64,000 nt of DNA from an uncultured Clostridia bacterium (GCA_934178475.1 CAKPQH010000007.1:1-64000); one strand, 5' to 3'. Numbered from the stretch's first letter, positions 1 to 9,229 are shown. Notes: generated by a model not told the origin, from the letters alone. A program made the numbers and translations.

Positions 1-1068
1 GATGTATCTAAATTAACAACAGAATTACCAAAAATGACAAAATATGTAGATAATACAAGTACAGTAAATAAAGAGGCGATAATCCCAAGAGGATTTAAAA
101 TATCAAGTAAAGCAGATGAACAAAAAATAGATACTGGACTAGTAGTAATAGATAAAAATGGAAATGAGTTTGTATGGGTGCCAGTACCAAATGCAATATA
201 TGATGGAACAACTGCAATAACAGTTGGAACATATGCACCAATGGCAAGAAAAATAGGAGAAACAGAAAATTATCAAGGCGTATTATATGATTTAAATCAA
301 ACAACAGCAAACCAAAAAGTATTAGATTTTTCAACAAATGGAGTAGGAAAACCAAAATACAGAGAACCAAGTTTAGTAACAGATAGTTCAAGTGATATAT
401 CTGCATTATTAGATACAATAGTAGGAACAGATTATGATGCAAAGTATTATAATTTAGCAGGAAATTATAGTGATGCAAAAGCATTTGGAAAAGATATGCA
501 AGAAGAGTATAATAATATGGTAAAGAGTGTAGCAAAATATGGTGGGTTTTATGTAGGAAGATATGAAACAGGAATAGATAAAACAAGTAAAAAAGCAGTA
601 TCAAAAAACGCAACAGAGAAAGATGAAAAAGGAATTTTAAAAACAACAACAGCAGATGCATCACAGGCAGATACAAATAAATGGTATGGACTATATAATA
701 AACAAAGAACAATGGCAAAAGATAATGGATTAGGTAGTGTGGAAAGTAGTATGATATGGGGAAGTCAATATGATGCAATGATGATATGGATGCAAAAAAC
801 AGGGACAACAGTAGGAACTGAATATGATACATCGAAAAGAAAAGCAGATGAAACAGTAACAGGAAATTCACCTAATGATATAATAAATAAGGTATATGAT
901 TTATACGGATGTCATTATGAATGGACATTAGAGTCCGACAGCACTGTCCACAGAGTCCTTCATGGTGGCAGCTGCAATTTCGACTTTGCACCTAGCCATC
1001 GTTTCAATAGCAATCCAGTCCTTGCTGACGGCGGCAATGGCTCTCGTCTCTCACTTTATATAAAGTAG
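1..1068 (+). CDS. Pilin-like surface protein with FGE/C-type-lectin domain and hypervariable C-terminus (5' partial)
   Basis: The reading frame is open from base 1 and the visible part is nearly identical to residues about 85-427 of the complete paralogue at 16421-17704, so the N-terminus with its prepilin-like segment lies outside the window. The visible part resembles the formylglycine-generating-enzyme (FGE)-sulfatase family, which has a C-type-lectin-like fold: PRGFK, FVWVPVP, GGFYVGRYE, SQYDAMMIW and CHYEWTLE blocks, then HGGSC and GSRLSLYIK at the end. No enzymatic role is implied; the fold is widely used as a binding scaffold. The last 45 or so codons differ strikingly in codon choice from the rest (see VR1). 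The product is inferred to be a cell-surface ligand-binding protein diversified by a diversity-generating retroelement. The fold call is firm; the function is inferred. Confidence 0.85.
   Translation, partial: DVSKLTTELPKMTKYVDNTSTVNKEAIIPRGFKISSKADEQKIDTGLVVIDKNGNEFVWVPVPNAIYDGTTAITVGTYAPMARKIGETENYQGVLYDLNQTTANQKVLDFSTNGVGKPKYREPSLVTDSSSDISALLDTIVGTDYDAKYYNLAGNYSDAKAFGKDMQEEYNNMVKSVAKYGGFYVGRYETGIDKTSKKAVSKNATEKDEKGILKTTTADASQADTNKWYGLYNKQRTMAKDNGLGSVESSMIWGSQYDAMMIWMQKTGTTVGTEYDTSKRKADETVTGNSPNDIINKVYDLYGCHYEWTLESDSTVHRVLHGGSCNFDFAPSHRFNSNPVLADGGNGSRLSLYIK
931..1065 (+). other. VR1: putative DGR variable region
   Basis: By hand count, 19 of the 38 codons from GAC (937) to CTC (1050) end in C, which is rare in the AT-rich body of the gene. 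Aligned to VR2, most differences fit substitution of template A (GAC/AAC, AGC/TAC, GTC/AGC, CAC/TAC, CTT/AAT, TTC/ATC, TTT/AAT). The flanks (WTLES before; CTC TCA CTT TAT ATA AAG TAG after) are identical. A few third-base T/C differences and a one-codon length difference do not fit and need another explanation. No template repeat is visible in the window. Confidence 0.75.
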
Positions 1069-1139
1069 AACTGGATGCTTAGAGCGATACAGTTGGATAA
1101 TTTAATAATAAAATGAATGCGAAAAGCAATCTATAAGTG

Positions 1140-1217
1140 CTTTAGCGAATGGAGATACGCTAAAGTCAAAATTTTTCTTGCATGTCTTTAGGCATGTGAG
1201 GAAAATTTTGATTAGCG
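1140..1217 (+). repeat. Structured insertion between VR1 and its terminator
   Basis: An 8-bp perfect hairpin (1140-1147 with 1158-1165) is followed by an 18-bp hairpin with four G-U pairs (1167-1184 with 1193-1210). Compared with the homologous region after VR2, about 70 bases (1148-1217) are extra here. They are bounded by a TAGCG direct repeat (1143-1147 and 1213-1217), like a very small palindromic insertion. Confidence 0.5.
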
Positions 1218-1219
1218 TG

Positions 1220-1244
1220 GCGTCACTTATGGTGGCGCTTTTTT
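1220..1244 (+). terminator. Rho-independent terminator after the first surface gene
   Basis: GCGTCAC (1220-1226) pairs with GTGGCGC (1232-1238) with one G-U pair and a five-base loop, followed by six T. The same hairpin in a slightly different form follows the paralogue at 17785. Confidence 0.8.
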
Positions 1245-1335
1245 CATTTTAGAAAATAAAAATGAAGAAATATTGCTTTTTATTGGAAAATATGGTAAAG
1301 TTATATATAGATAAAATCCTTAAGAGGAGGAGAAA

Positions 1336-1731
1336 ATGGAAGAAGAAAATAAGATAAATGATAATGAAAAAGTTGATGTTATAGGAACTATGGAAAGTAT
1401 TTTTAGAACAGAAGACAAACAATTGTCACAAGAAGAAGCAATAAAAGCTTACAAAGAGACATATAATAGGAAAAAAAAGAAAAATTATTCTGATGAAGAT
1501 GAGAGTGCGTATAATGAGGAGTTAGAACATTTAGAAAGAGTAAAAAAAGAGCTTTTGGCATCACTTGAAAGAGTAAAGAAACTGGAAGAGAAAATATTTG
1601 GAGAAGAGAAAAAAGAAAAAATGAAAATTGAAAAAGTTAAAGTAAATAATAAAAATGGGGGAAAAGGAGTTAAAAAAGAATTAGATATAGAAACAAAAGA
1701 AAAAATAGATGAAGAAAAAACTAGAGAATAA
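1336..1731 (+). CDS. Small highly charged protein of unknown function
   Basis: A 131-residue protein that I do not recognise. It is dominated by Lys and Glu, with a probable coiled coil around residues 45-90 (EELEHLERVKKELLASLERV) and a Lys/Glu-rich tail. There is no signal peptide or membrane segment. An AGAGGAGG Shine-Dalgarno element precedes the ATG, which supports it as a real gene. It lies 30 bases upstream of mfd and is probably co-transcribed with it. A scaffold or nucleic-acid-associated role is possible, but nothing in the sequence decides this. Confidence 0.6.
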   Translation: MEEENKINDNEKVDVIGTMESIFRTEDKQLSQEEAIKAYKETYNRKKKKNYSDEDESAYNEELEHLERVKKELLASLERVKKLEEKIFGEEKKEKMKIEKVKVNNKNGGKGVKKELDIETKEKIDEEKTRE

Positions 1732-1761
1732 AGAATTAAAAGCAGTGAAAGAGAGAAAAAA

Positions 1762-4700
1762 ATGAATTTGATTATGACAGAACTTACGAAAAGTAAGAAG
1801 TTTAATAGCATACTAGAAAGAATAAAAAATAAAAAAGAAAAAAGTCCGATACTAATATCGGGCTTAACTGACGTGTCAGAAATGTCTTTTGTAGCAGGAA
1901 TAAATGAATATTCTAAAAGACCTATAATGCTTATAACATATAATGAAGTTCAAGCACAAAAATTGTTGAAGGATTTGAAATATTTTACAGAAAATGGAAT
2001 TTTATTTCCTAAAAAAGAAATTGTAGTTTATGATTATATTGCAGAAAGTAAGGAGATTCCATATGAAAGAATAAATGTACTTAATCAAATATATGATAAT
2101 AAAAATATTATTGTAATTACTACAATTGAAGCTATTAGACAAAAAATGATTCCAAAAGATGTTTTATATAAAAATGTTTTGGATTTTAAAGTAGGACAAA
2201 GGTGTAATTTAGAAGTTATAAAACAAAAATTGATTGATTTAGGGTATGAAAGATTTGATTTACTTGATGCAAAGGGCGAATTTAGTGTACGTGGGGATAT
2301 TATAGATATTTCTGTTGATGAAACAAAAGGTGTACGTATAGAACTTTGGGGAGATGAAATAGATTCAATAAGACATTTTAATATTATAAGTCAAAGATCA
2401 ACAGATGCCATTGATAAGGTTAAAATATATCCGGCACATGAGTATATATTAGAACAGAAAAAAGATAAAGTTGTAGCTAGTATAAAAGCAAATGTTGAAG
2501 ATTTATATGATGGAAAACTTTTAGAGAATATAAGAAAAGATGAAGAAGAAATATCAAATGGAAATTATATAAATAAAATAGATAGATATTTTGATTCTTT
2601 TTATGAAGAACAAGAAACAATAATTGATTATTTAAGCGACAAATATTTAATTTTTTTAGATGATTATTCAAAAATAAAATCAAGAATTAAAGGATTAAGC
2701 TTAGATGAAGAAAATACAATAAAAGCATTAATAGAAAAAGGAAGAATAGTTCCAGATAGCATAAAAAATACAAGTGACATAGAAGAAGTAGAGAGCAATA
2801 TAGCAAAAGTTCAGACAGTTTATTTGGAAAAATTTGATTATATTGGTATTTCTAATATTGAAAAATATGATTTGAGATATAGAGAACTTAATTATTTTAA
2901 AAGCGGAATTGAACTATTTGTAAATGATATAAAGAATTTCCAAAAAGATAAAAAGAAAGTTTTTGTTTTAGTAGATATAAAAGAAAAAGTACCTAAAATA
3001 GAAAAGTTATTAGATGATAATGGAATTTTACATAGATTTGATGAAAAGCTAAATAAAAATATAATAAATGATAATAGTGATATTGTGACAATATCTGTTG
3101 GAAGTTTATCGAATGGTTTTGAAAGTTATGATTTAAATCAAGTATTAATTGTAGCAGATGATTTAGTTGAAGCTGATAGAAGAATTAGAAAAAGAAGAAA
3201 TAAGCTTTTTAATGAAGCAGAAAAGGTTGTATATGCTGATTTAAAACAAGGAGACTATGTTGTACATAGAGACCATGGAATTGGAATATATTTAGGAGTT
3301 AATACTATTACTGCAGATGGAACTACAAAAGATTATATAAAATTGAAGTATAGAGGTGACGATGTTTTATATATACCTACAAGTTCGTTGGATTTAGTTA
3401 GAAAGTACATAGGTGGTGGAGAAGAATCATTACAACTAAATAAATTAGGTTCAAAAGATTGGAAAAATGCAACTGCTAAAGTAAAAAATAATTTAAGAGC
3501 AGTTGCTAAAGAGTTGATTTCTTTATATGCCAGAAGAGAAAAATCAAAAGGATTTGCTTTTAGTAAAGATACAGAATGGCAAAAACAATTTGAAGGAAGT
3601 TTCCCTTATGTAGAAACTGATGATCAACTAAGATGTATAGAAGAAGTTAAAGCAGATATGGAAAAAGATAAACCTATGGATAGACTTCTTTGTGGTGATG
3701 TTGGATATGGTAAGACAGAAGTTGCAATAAGGGCGGCATTTAAAGCTGTAATGGATGGAAAACAAGTAGCATATTTAGTTCCGACAACAGTACTAGCTAG
3801 TCAACAATATGAAACTTTTAGGGAAAGGATGGAAGAGTTTCCTATAAATGTTGAGTTATTAAATAGATTTAGAAAACCAAAAGATCAAACAAGAATTATT
3901 AAGGATTTAAAACTTGGAAAAGTTGATATTGTGGTTGGAACTCATAAGCTTTTAGGAAAAAATGTTGAATTTAAAGATCTAGGGTTGCTTATAATAGATG
4001 AAGAGCATAGATTTGGAGTAAAAGCAAAAGAGAAGATAAAAGAGTATAAGGCAAATGTTGATGTACTTACTATGACAGCGACACCTATTCCAAGAACACT
4101 TCATATGTCGGTTGTTGGAGTAAGAGATATGTCTCTTATATATGAACCGCCTCAAAATAGAAAACCAGTTCAAACCTATGTATTAGAATATGATGTGGAA
4201 GTTGTTAAAGAGGCAATAACAAAGGAATTAGAGAGAAATGGACAGGTGTTTTATTTATATAATAGAGTTGATAATATTGAGGAAAAAGCTGACTTTATTT
4301 CACGATTAGTACCTGAGGCAAGAGTTTCTTTTGCTCATGGAAGAATGACTGGAACAGAAATGGAAGATATAATGAAAGATTTTGTGGATGGAAAGACTAA
4401 TGTTTTAGTTTGTACTACAATTTTAGAATCTGGAATTGATATTCCAAATGCAAATACTATAATTGTTGAAAATGCTGATAGAATGGGACTGGCACAGTTA
4501 TATCAAATAAGAGGAAGAGTTGGTAGGTCTTCAAGACAAGGTTATGCATATATAACATATAAAAGAGATAAAATGTTGTCAGAAGGAGCAGATAAAAGAT
4601 TAAAGGCAATGAAAGAATTTACTGAATTTGGTTCTGGGTTCAAAATTGCTATGAGAGATTTAGAAATAAGAGGCGCAGGAAGTTTAGTTGGAGAAATACA

Positions 4701-5217
4701 ACATGGGCATTTAGAAGAAGTTGGATATGATACTTATTGTAGGTTATTAGATGAAGTAATAAGAGAAGAAAAGGGAGAAAAGATAAAAGAAGAAATAAAT
4801 GTACAAATAGATTTGAATGTAAATTGTTATATACCAGATACATATATAGAAGATTCAAAACAAAAAATTGAAGTATATCAAGATATTGCTTTGTGTAAAA
4901 CAGAAGAAGATATTGAAAATGTTGTTGATGAACTTATAGATAGATTTGGTAATATGCCAGAAGAAATTGAAAATCTACTTGAAATATCAAGAATAAAACA
5001 AAAGGCGAAAGAAAAGAGAGTTATTAAAATAAAGAGTAATAGAATGGGGATTTACTTTACTTTTGAGGATGGGGCAGATATTGATATAGATAATTTGATG
5101 AAAAAATATAAAAATAATATAATAATATCTAAGAATTTAAAGTCAACAATTATATTGAAAACAACATCAAGTGATGAAAAGGAAATATTGAAAGAAGTAA
5201 AAGATTTTTTAAAATAA
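1762..5217 (+). CDS. mfd: Transcription-repair coupling factor Mfd
   Basis: Mfd is an ATP-dependent DNA translocase that removes RNA polymerase stalled at lesions and recruits UvrA. The 1151-residue length is normal for the family. Seen in order: an N-terminal UvrB-like homology region, the RNA-polymerase-interaction (CarD-like) region around residues 490-550 (DYVVHRDHGIGIYLG), helicase motif I GDVGYGKT at 645-652, the DEEH box at 746-749, helicase motif VI-type QIRGRVGRSSRQGYAY, and a C-terminal TRCF domain that can mask the UvrA-binding surface. An ATG four codons downstream (1774) is an alternative start. It follows a small charged gene and precedes a response regulator; neither neighbour suggests a different role. 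Confidence 0.96.
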   Translation: MNLIMTELTKSKKFNSILERIKNKKEKSPILISGLTDVSEMSFVAGINEYSKRPIMLITYNEVQAQKLLKDLKYFTENGILFPKKEIVVYDYIAESKEIPYERINVLNQIYDNKNIIVITTIEAIRQKMIPKDVLYKNVLDFKVGQRCNLEVIKQKLIDLGYERFDLLDAKGEFSVRGDIIDISVDETKGVRIELWGDEIDSIRHFNIISQRSTDAIDKVKIYPAHEYILEQKKDKVVASIKANVEDLYDGKLLENIRKDEEEISNGNYINKIDRYFDSFYEEQETIIDYLSDKYLIFLDDYSKIKSRIKGLSLDEENTIKALIEKGRIVPDSIKNTSDIEEVESNIAKVQTVYLEKFDYIGISNIEKYDLRYRELNYFKSGIELFVNDIKNFQKDKKKVFVLVDIKEKVPKIEKLLDDNGILHRFDEKLNKNIINDNSDIVTISVGSLSNGFESYDLNQVLIVADDLVEADRRIRKRRNKLFNEAEKVVYADLKQGDYVVHRDHGIGIYLGVNTITADGTTKDYIKLKYRGDDVLYIPTSSLDLVRKYIGGGEESLQLNKLGSKDWKNATAKVKNNLRAVAKELISLYARREKSKGFAFSKDTEWQKQFEGSFPYVETDDQLRCIEEVKADMEKDKPMDRLLCGDVGYGKTEVAIRAAFKAVMDGKQVAYLVPTTVLASQQYETFRERMEEFPINVELLNRFRKPKDQTRIIKDLKLGKVDIVVGTHKLLGKNVEFKDLGLLIIDEEHRFGVKAKEKIKEYKANVDVLTMTATPIPRTLHMSVVGVRDMSLIYEPPQNRKPVQTYVLEYDVEVVKEAITKELERNGQVFYLYNRVDNIEEKADFISRLVPEARVSFAHGRMTGTEMEDIMKDFVDGKTNVLVCTTILESGIDIPNANTIIVENADRMGLAQLYQIRGRVGRSSRQGYAYITYKRDKMLSEGADKRLKAMKEFTEFGSGFKIAMRDLEIRGAGSLVGEIQHGHLEEVGYDTYCRLLDEVIREEKGEKIKEEINVQIDLNVNCYIPDTYIEDSKQKIEVYQDIALCKTEEDIENVVDELIDRFGNMPEEIENLLEISRIKQKAKEKRVIKIKSNRMGIYFTFEDGADIDIDNLMKKYKNNIIISKNLKSTIILKTTSSDEKEILKEVKDFLK

Positions 5218-5220
5218 TAC

Positions 5221-5249
5221 TTGTATATTAAAATTAAATGTGATATATT
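5221..5249 (+). promoter_or_regulatory. Putative sigma-A promoter of the response regulator
   Basis: TTGTAT (5221-5226) and TATATT (5244-5249) are separated by 17 bases, with a TG one base before the -10 (extended -10). Confidence 0.5.
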
Positions 5250-5293
5250 AAGCGTAGTAAAGTGACAAATTCCTAAGTAAAGGGGTAGATTTT

Positions 5294-6043
5294 GTGGAAG
5301 AGCCTATGGAAGATTATAAGAAAACAGTAATGATAGTAGATGATGAAAAGATGATTATAAATTTATTATCACATAATTTAAAAAAAGAAGGATATAATGT
5401 AATCGAAGCTTATGATGGAGAAACAGCAGTAGATATGGCATTAAAACAAAAACCAGATCTTATATTATTGGATATAATGATTCCAAGACAAGATGGTTTA
5501 ACTGTTTGTAAAAAAATAAAAAATGCTATGAATGTTCCAATACTTATGGTTACAGCTAAAGATACTGAACTTGATAAAATCATAGGACTAGAATTAGGTG
5601 CAGATGATTATGTTACTAAACCTTTTAGTGTTAGAGAATTACTTGCGAGAATAAAAGCTAATTTAAGAAAATTTGAAGTAGTAAAAGAAGATAAAAAGGT
5701 AGAAAAAAAAGAAGAAAAAGATAATAAAGAAGATAAGAAAAATATAATTGAAGTTGGTGCTTTAATTTTAGATTTAGATAGATTTGAAGTTACTGCTAAT
5801 GGTAGAAATGTAGAACTTACACTTAGAGAGTTCGAACTTTTGAAATATTTAGCTGCTGCACCAGGACAGGTGGTAACAAGAGAATCTTTACTTGAAAAAG
5901 TTTGGGGATATGAATATTATGGAGATATAAGAACTGTAGATGTTACTGTAAGAAGAATAAGAGAAAAAATAGAAGAAGATACATCAAATCCAAAAATTTT
6001 AATGACAAAAAGAAGTGTTGGATATTATATTGCAACAAAATAA
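5294..6043 (+). CDS. OmpR/PhoB-family response regulator (orphan)
   Basis: A DNA-binding response regulator of 249 residues. Receiver domain about 10-122: acidic pair D16-D17, phospho-acceptor D60 in LILLDIMIP, conserved Lys in VTKPFS. Winged-helix DNA-binding domain about 150-247 (LTLREFELLKYLA, VWGYEYYGDIRTVDVTVRRIREKIE). It is close to the WalR/PhoP type. The linker is unusually long and charged (roughly residues 125-148, mostly K, E and D). The start is GTG at 5294 behind AAGGGG; an ATG at 5306 is possible. No sensor kinase lies next to it, which is unusual. OmpR/PhoB regulators bind direct repeats spaced 11 bp, and such arrays occur at 16123, 46181 and 52096; the link is inference. Confidence 0.93.
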   Translation: MEEPMEDYKKTVMIVDDEKMIINLLSHNLKKEGYNVIEAYDGETAVDMALKQKPDLILLDIMIPRQDGLTVCKKIKNAMNVPILMVTAKDTELDKIIGLELGADDYVTKPFSVRELLARIKANLRKFEVVKEDKKVEKKEEKDNKEDKKNIIEVGALILDLDRFEVTANGRNVELTLREFELLKYLAAAPGQVVTRESLLEKVWGYEYYGDIRTVDVTVRRIREKIEEDTSNPKILMTKRSVGYYIATK

Positions 6044-6047
6044 AATA

Positions 6048-6079
6048 AGAGCTTAATTATCAATTAAGCTCTTTAATTT
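6048..6079 (+). terminator. Terminator after the response regulator
   Basis: AGAGCTTAATT pairs perfectly with AATTAAGCTCT over a three-base loop, followed by TTAATTT. Confidence 0.75.
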
Positions 6080-6103
6080 CTAAAAGAAAAAGGAATGATT
6101 TGT

Positions 6104-7153
6104 ATGAGAACTACTACTAGAAAAATTAAAGTAGGAAATGTAGAAATTGGTGGAGAAAACAAAGTAGTAATACAGTCAATGTGTAATACTAAGACAAAAG
6201 ATATTGATTCAACTGTAAAACAGATACAAGAACTAGAAAATGCAGGATGTGAAATAATTAGAGTTGCTTGTATGGACATAGAAGATGCAAAAGCAATAAA
6301 AGAGATAAAAAAGAAAATCCATATACCGATTGTTGCAGATATACATTTTGATTATAAAATAGCATTAGCTGCAATAGAAGCAGGAGTGGATAAAATTAGA
6401 ATAAATCCTGGAAATATTGGCTCAAAAGAAAAGGTAAAAGCAGTTGTAGATAAATGTAAGGAAAAAAATATTCCTATAAGAATAGGGGTTAATGGAGGTT
6501 CTTTAGAAAAAGAATTATTAGAAAAATATGGAAAACCAACAGCAGAAGCTATGATTGAAAGTGCTAAAAAACATGTAGAGATATTAGAAGAACTTGATTT
6601 TTACGATATAGCTATTTCACTTAAAGCGTCTGATTTGGATTTATGTATAAAAGCGTATGAAATGGCAGATAAAGTTTTTGGTTATCCTCTTCATTTAGGA
6701 ATAACAGAAGCTGGAACAGAGTTTGGAGGAACAATAAAATCAAGTATTGGATTAGGAATTCTTTTAAGAGAGGGAATAGGAGATACTATAAGAGTTTCTC
6801 TTTCAGATGATCCAATAAAAGAAATAAAAGTTGCAAAGGAAATATTAAAAAATTGTAACTTATATAAAAAAAGTCCAACGTTGACATCTTGTCCTACGTG
6901 TGGTAGAACACAAATAGATTTAATTCCTATTGCTAAAGAAGTTGAACAATTTCTTCAAGGAATTGAATCAGATATTAAAGTTGCAGTAATGGGATGTGCA
7001 GTAAATGGACCTGGCGAAGCAAGAGAAGCTGATATAGGTATTGCAGGTGGAAAAAAAGAAGGACTTTTATTTAAAAAAGGTGAAATAATAAAAAAAGTAC
7101 CACAAGATGAAATTGTAGAAGTACTGAAAGAAGAAATTTTAAAGATGATATAA
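6104..7153 (+). CDS. ispG: 4-hydroxy-3-methylbut-2-enyl diphosphate synthase IspG (GcpE)
   Basis: IspG converts the cyclic diphosphate MEcPP to HMBPP, the penultimate step of the MEP isoprenoid pathway, using a 4Fe-4S cluster. The TIM-barrel half begins with the GNVEIGG and VIQSMCNT blocks. The C-terminal half carries the cluster cysteines C263, C266 (SCPTCGRTQ) and C298 (MGCAVNGPGE). It is the short bacterial form, 349 residues. I chose the ATG at 6104 because AAAGGA lies about nine bases upstream; an in-frame ATG at 6095 is too close to that site. ispH follows 13 bases later, so the last two steps of the pathway are co-expressed. Confidence 0.95.
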   Translation: MRTTTRKIKVGNVEIGGENKVVIQSMCNTKTKDIDSTVKQIQELENAGCEIIRVACMDIEDAKAIKEIKKKIHIPIVADIHFDYKIALAAIEAGVDKIRINPGNIGSKEKVKAVVDKCKEKNIPIRIGVNGGSLEKELLEKYGKPTAEAMIESAKKHVEILEELDFYDIAISLKASDLDLCIKAYEMADKVFGYPLHLGITEAGTEFGGTIKSSIGLGILLREGIGDTIRVSLSDDPIKEIKVAKEILKNCNLYKKSPTLTSCPTCGRTQIDLIPIAKEVEQFLQGIESDIKVAVMGCAVNGPGEAREADIGIAGGKKEGLLFKKGEIIKKVPQDEIVEVLKEEILKMI

Positions 7154-7166
7154 AGGGTGAATTAAT

Positions 7167-8021
7167 TTGGAAGTTATATTAGGAAAAACAGCAGGGTTTT
7201 GCTATGGAGTTAAAAGAGCAGTAGATGGAGCAAAAAAAGAACTTGAACAATCTAAGGAAGTTTATTGTTTGGGAGAGATTGTTCATAATGAAAATGTAAT
7301 AGATAATTTGAAGAAAAAAGGACTTAAGATTATTCAAAATGTTGAAGATGCTAAAAAAAAGGTAATAATTAGAGCTCATGGAGTTGAAAAGAAAGTTTAT
7401 GAAAAAGCAAATGAATTAAATTTGAAGTTAGTAGATTTAACATGCCCAAAGGTGCTAAAAATACATAAAATTGCAGAAGAATATGCGTCTAAAGGATTTT
7501 TTATTTTATTAATTGGAAATAAGAAACATCCAGAAATTATTGGAATTAAAAGTTTTTGTTCAGAAAATGTATTTATTATTGAAGACAAAAATGATATTGG
7601 AGATGCAATTGAAGCTATACAGAAAAGTGAAATAAAAGATATTTTAGTGATTTCACAAACAACTTATAATTCAAAGAAATTTGACGAGATTATAGATTTA
7701 ATAAAAGAAAAATTAAATGAAAGTGAATACGAAATAACAGTTAATAAAACAATTTGTCCAGCTACAGAAATGAGACAAAAAGAAACCGAAGAAATTGCTA
7801 AAGAAGTTGATTATATGATAATTGTAGGCGATAAAAAAAGTTCAAATACAAATAAATTATATGAAATAGCATCAAAATATTGTAAAAATACAGTTTTTGT
7901 AGATGATACGGAGAATTTAAATGTTCAAGAAGCAAAAAAAGCTAATAAAGTTGGAATAATGGCAGGGGCATCTACACCAGATGAAGATATAAAAATAGTT
8001 TTTGAAAGAGTAATTTTTTAA
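7167..8021 (+). CDS. ispH: 4-hydroxy-3-methylbut-2-enyl diphosphate reductase IspH (LytB)
   Basis: IspH reduces HMBPP to IPP and DMAPP, the final MEP-pathway step. The three Fe-S ligands are C12 (GFCYGVKRAV), C93 (LTCPKV) and C197 (ICPAT). The conserved HN of IVHNENV and the RAHG block are present. At 284 residues it is full length without the S1-domain extension found in some Clostridia. The start is TTG at 7167 behind AAAGGG. It forms an operon with ispG; a pilin-like gene and rnhB follow. Confidence 0.95.
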   Translation: MEVILGKTAGFCYGVKRAVDGAKKELEQSKEVYCLGEIVHNENVIDNLKKKGLKIIQNVEDAKKKVIIRAHGVEKKVYEKANELNLKLVDLTCPKVLKIHKIAEEYASKGFFILLIGNKKHPEIIGIKSFCSENVFIIEDKNDIGDAIEAIQKSEIKDILVISQTTYNSKKFDEIIDLIKEKLNESEYEITVNKTICPATEMRQKETEEIAKEVDYMIIVGDKKSSNTNKLYEIASKYCKNTVFVDDTENLNVQEAKKANKVGIMAGASTPDEDIKIVFERVIF

Positions 8022-8038
8022 TTAGGAGATAGTTAAAG

Positions 8039-8584
8039 ATGAAAAATGATATAATGAAAAAAAATAATGGAATAACATTGATTACATTGGTAATTACAAT
8101 AATTATTTTAACAATTATTGGTTCAATAACTGTATATGAGGGTGTTCAATCTATAGAAGAAGCAAAAGTGCAGAAATGTATTACTAATATGCTTTCTATA
8201 AAGTCAAAGGTTAATGGGTATTCAGAAGAGATAGATAGTAAGACATGGGATAAAAAGGAAGCAGATAGTAGGAAAAGTGCAAAAGTACCTTTGTTTGAAC
8301 AAAATAAATTAACTGTGGCAGCTAGTGTGGATAAAAATATTTTTGCTAATAAAAGACCGGAGAGTAGTAATTTTGTTTTTTATAATGTTACAGTAGAAGC
8401 ATTGAAAAATATGAAATTAGAAGATTTAATTGAAGATGAAAGCAGTAATTATATTGTAGTTTTTTCAGTAAGTGATGATGGAACTTATGGAGAAAGTGAT
8501 GTTATTTATACAAAAGGAGTTAAATATAAGAAACAAATGTATTATACATTATCAGAGTTACAAGTAGTTATGGATGGAGAATAA
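8039..8584 (+). CDS. Small pilin-like protein with prepilin-type N-terminus
   Basis: A 181-residue protein with a short basic leader ending NNG, then the hydrophobic helix ITLITLVITIIILTIIGS, as in type IV prepilins cleaved after Gly. The residue at mature position 5, usually Glu in type IV pilins, is Thr. The remaining 140 residues are a hydrophilic globular part that I do not recognise. A good Shine-Dalgarno (AGGAGA, nine bases before ATG) supports the start. It lies between ispH and rnhB, with its stop codon directly before the rnhB start. No prepilin peptidase or pilus motor gene is nearby, so its assembly route is unknown. Confidence 0.75.
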   Translation: MKNDIMKKNNGITLITLVITIIILTIIGSITVYEGVQSIEEAKVQKCITNMLSIKSKVNGYSEEIDSKTWDKKEADSRKSAKVPLFEQNKLTVAASVDKNIFANKRPESSNFVFYNVTVEALKNMKLEDLIEDESSNYIVVFSVSDDGTYGESDVIYTKGVKYKKQMYYTLSELQVVMDGE

Positions 8585-8585
8585 A

Positions 8586-9212
8586 ATGAAGGAAAAAGAA
8601 GAAGAAAGATTAAAAGCTTTAAAAGAGATTGATAAAGAGTTTTTCAATAAAGGTTTAAGCTATGTTGCAGGTATTGATGAAGCAGGAAGAGGACCATTAG
8701 CAGGGCCAGTTGTTGTAGCATGTGTCATTATGCCCAAAAATTCTATGATAGAAGGAATTAATGATTCTAAAAAGATTTCTGAAAAGAAAAGAGAGACTTT
8801 ATATGAGAAGATTTTAGAAGAAGCTGTTAGTTATGGAGTAGGAATTATTAATCAAGAAGAAATAGATGAAATAAATATTTTACAAGCAACTAAAAAGGCA
8901 TTAACAGAAGCTGTTAAGTCTATGGAAATAAAACCTCAAGTTATATTAGTAGACGCACTGACTGGAATAGATACTATTGGCATTCCATATAAGTCAATAA
9001 TAAAAGGAGATGCTAAAAGTTATTCAATTGGAGCAGCTTCAATTATAGCTAAGGTTACAAGGGACAGAATAATGAGAGAATGGGATAAGGTATATCCACA
9101 ATATGGTTTTGCAGGTCATAAAGGATATGGAACAGCTAAACATATGCAGGCAATTAGAGAATATGGAATTTGTCCATTACATAGAAAGACTTTTGTTAAA
9201 AATATAAAATAG
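8586..9212 (+). CDS. rnhB: Ribonuclease HII
   Basis: RNase HII nicks RNA in RNA-DNA hybrids and starts removal of misincorporated ribonucleotides. The catalytic GIDEAGRGPLAGP block has D31 and E32. Further conserved blocks are NDSKKISEKKRE, VDALTG, KGDAKSYSIGAASIIAKVTRDR and GYGTAKH. I chose ATG 8586 because GGAG sits six bases upstream; an in-frame ATG at 8574 lies inside the preceding gene without its own site. The length of 208 residues is typical. Confidence 0.95.
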   Translation: MKEKEEERLKALKEIDKEFFNKGLSYVAGIDEAGRGPLAGPVVVACVIMPKNSMIEGINDSKKISEKKRETLYEKILEEAVSYGVGIINQEEIDEINILQATKKALTEAVKSMEIKPQVILVDALTGIDTIGIPYKSIIKGDAKSYSIGAASIIAKVTRDRIMREWDKVYPQYGFAGHKGYGTAKHMQAIREYGICPLHRKTFVKNIK

Positions 9213-9229
9213 TTGTTGATAAATACTAT

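Noticed and set aside
95..871. Long antisense open frame opposite the first surface gene (and its counterpart at 16749-17504)
   Set aside because: Leu/His/Tyr-rich low-complexity translation that mirrors the AT-rich coding strand, with no plausible start context. It is a shadow of the real gene.
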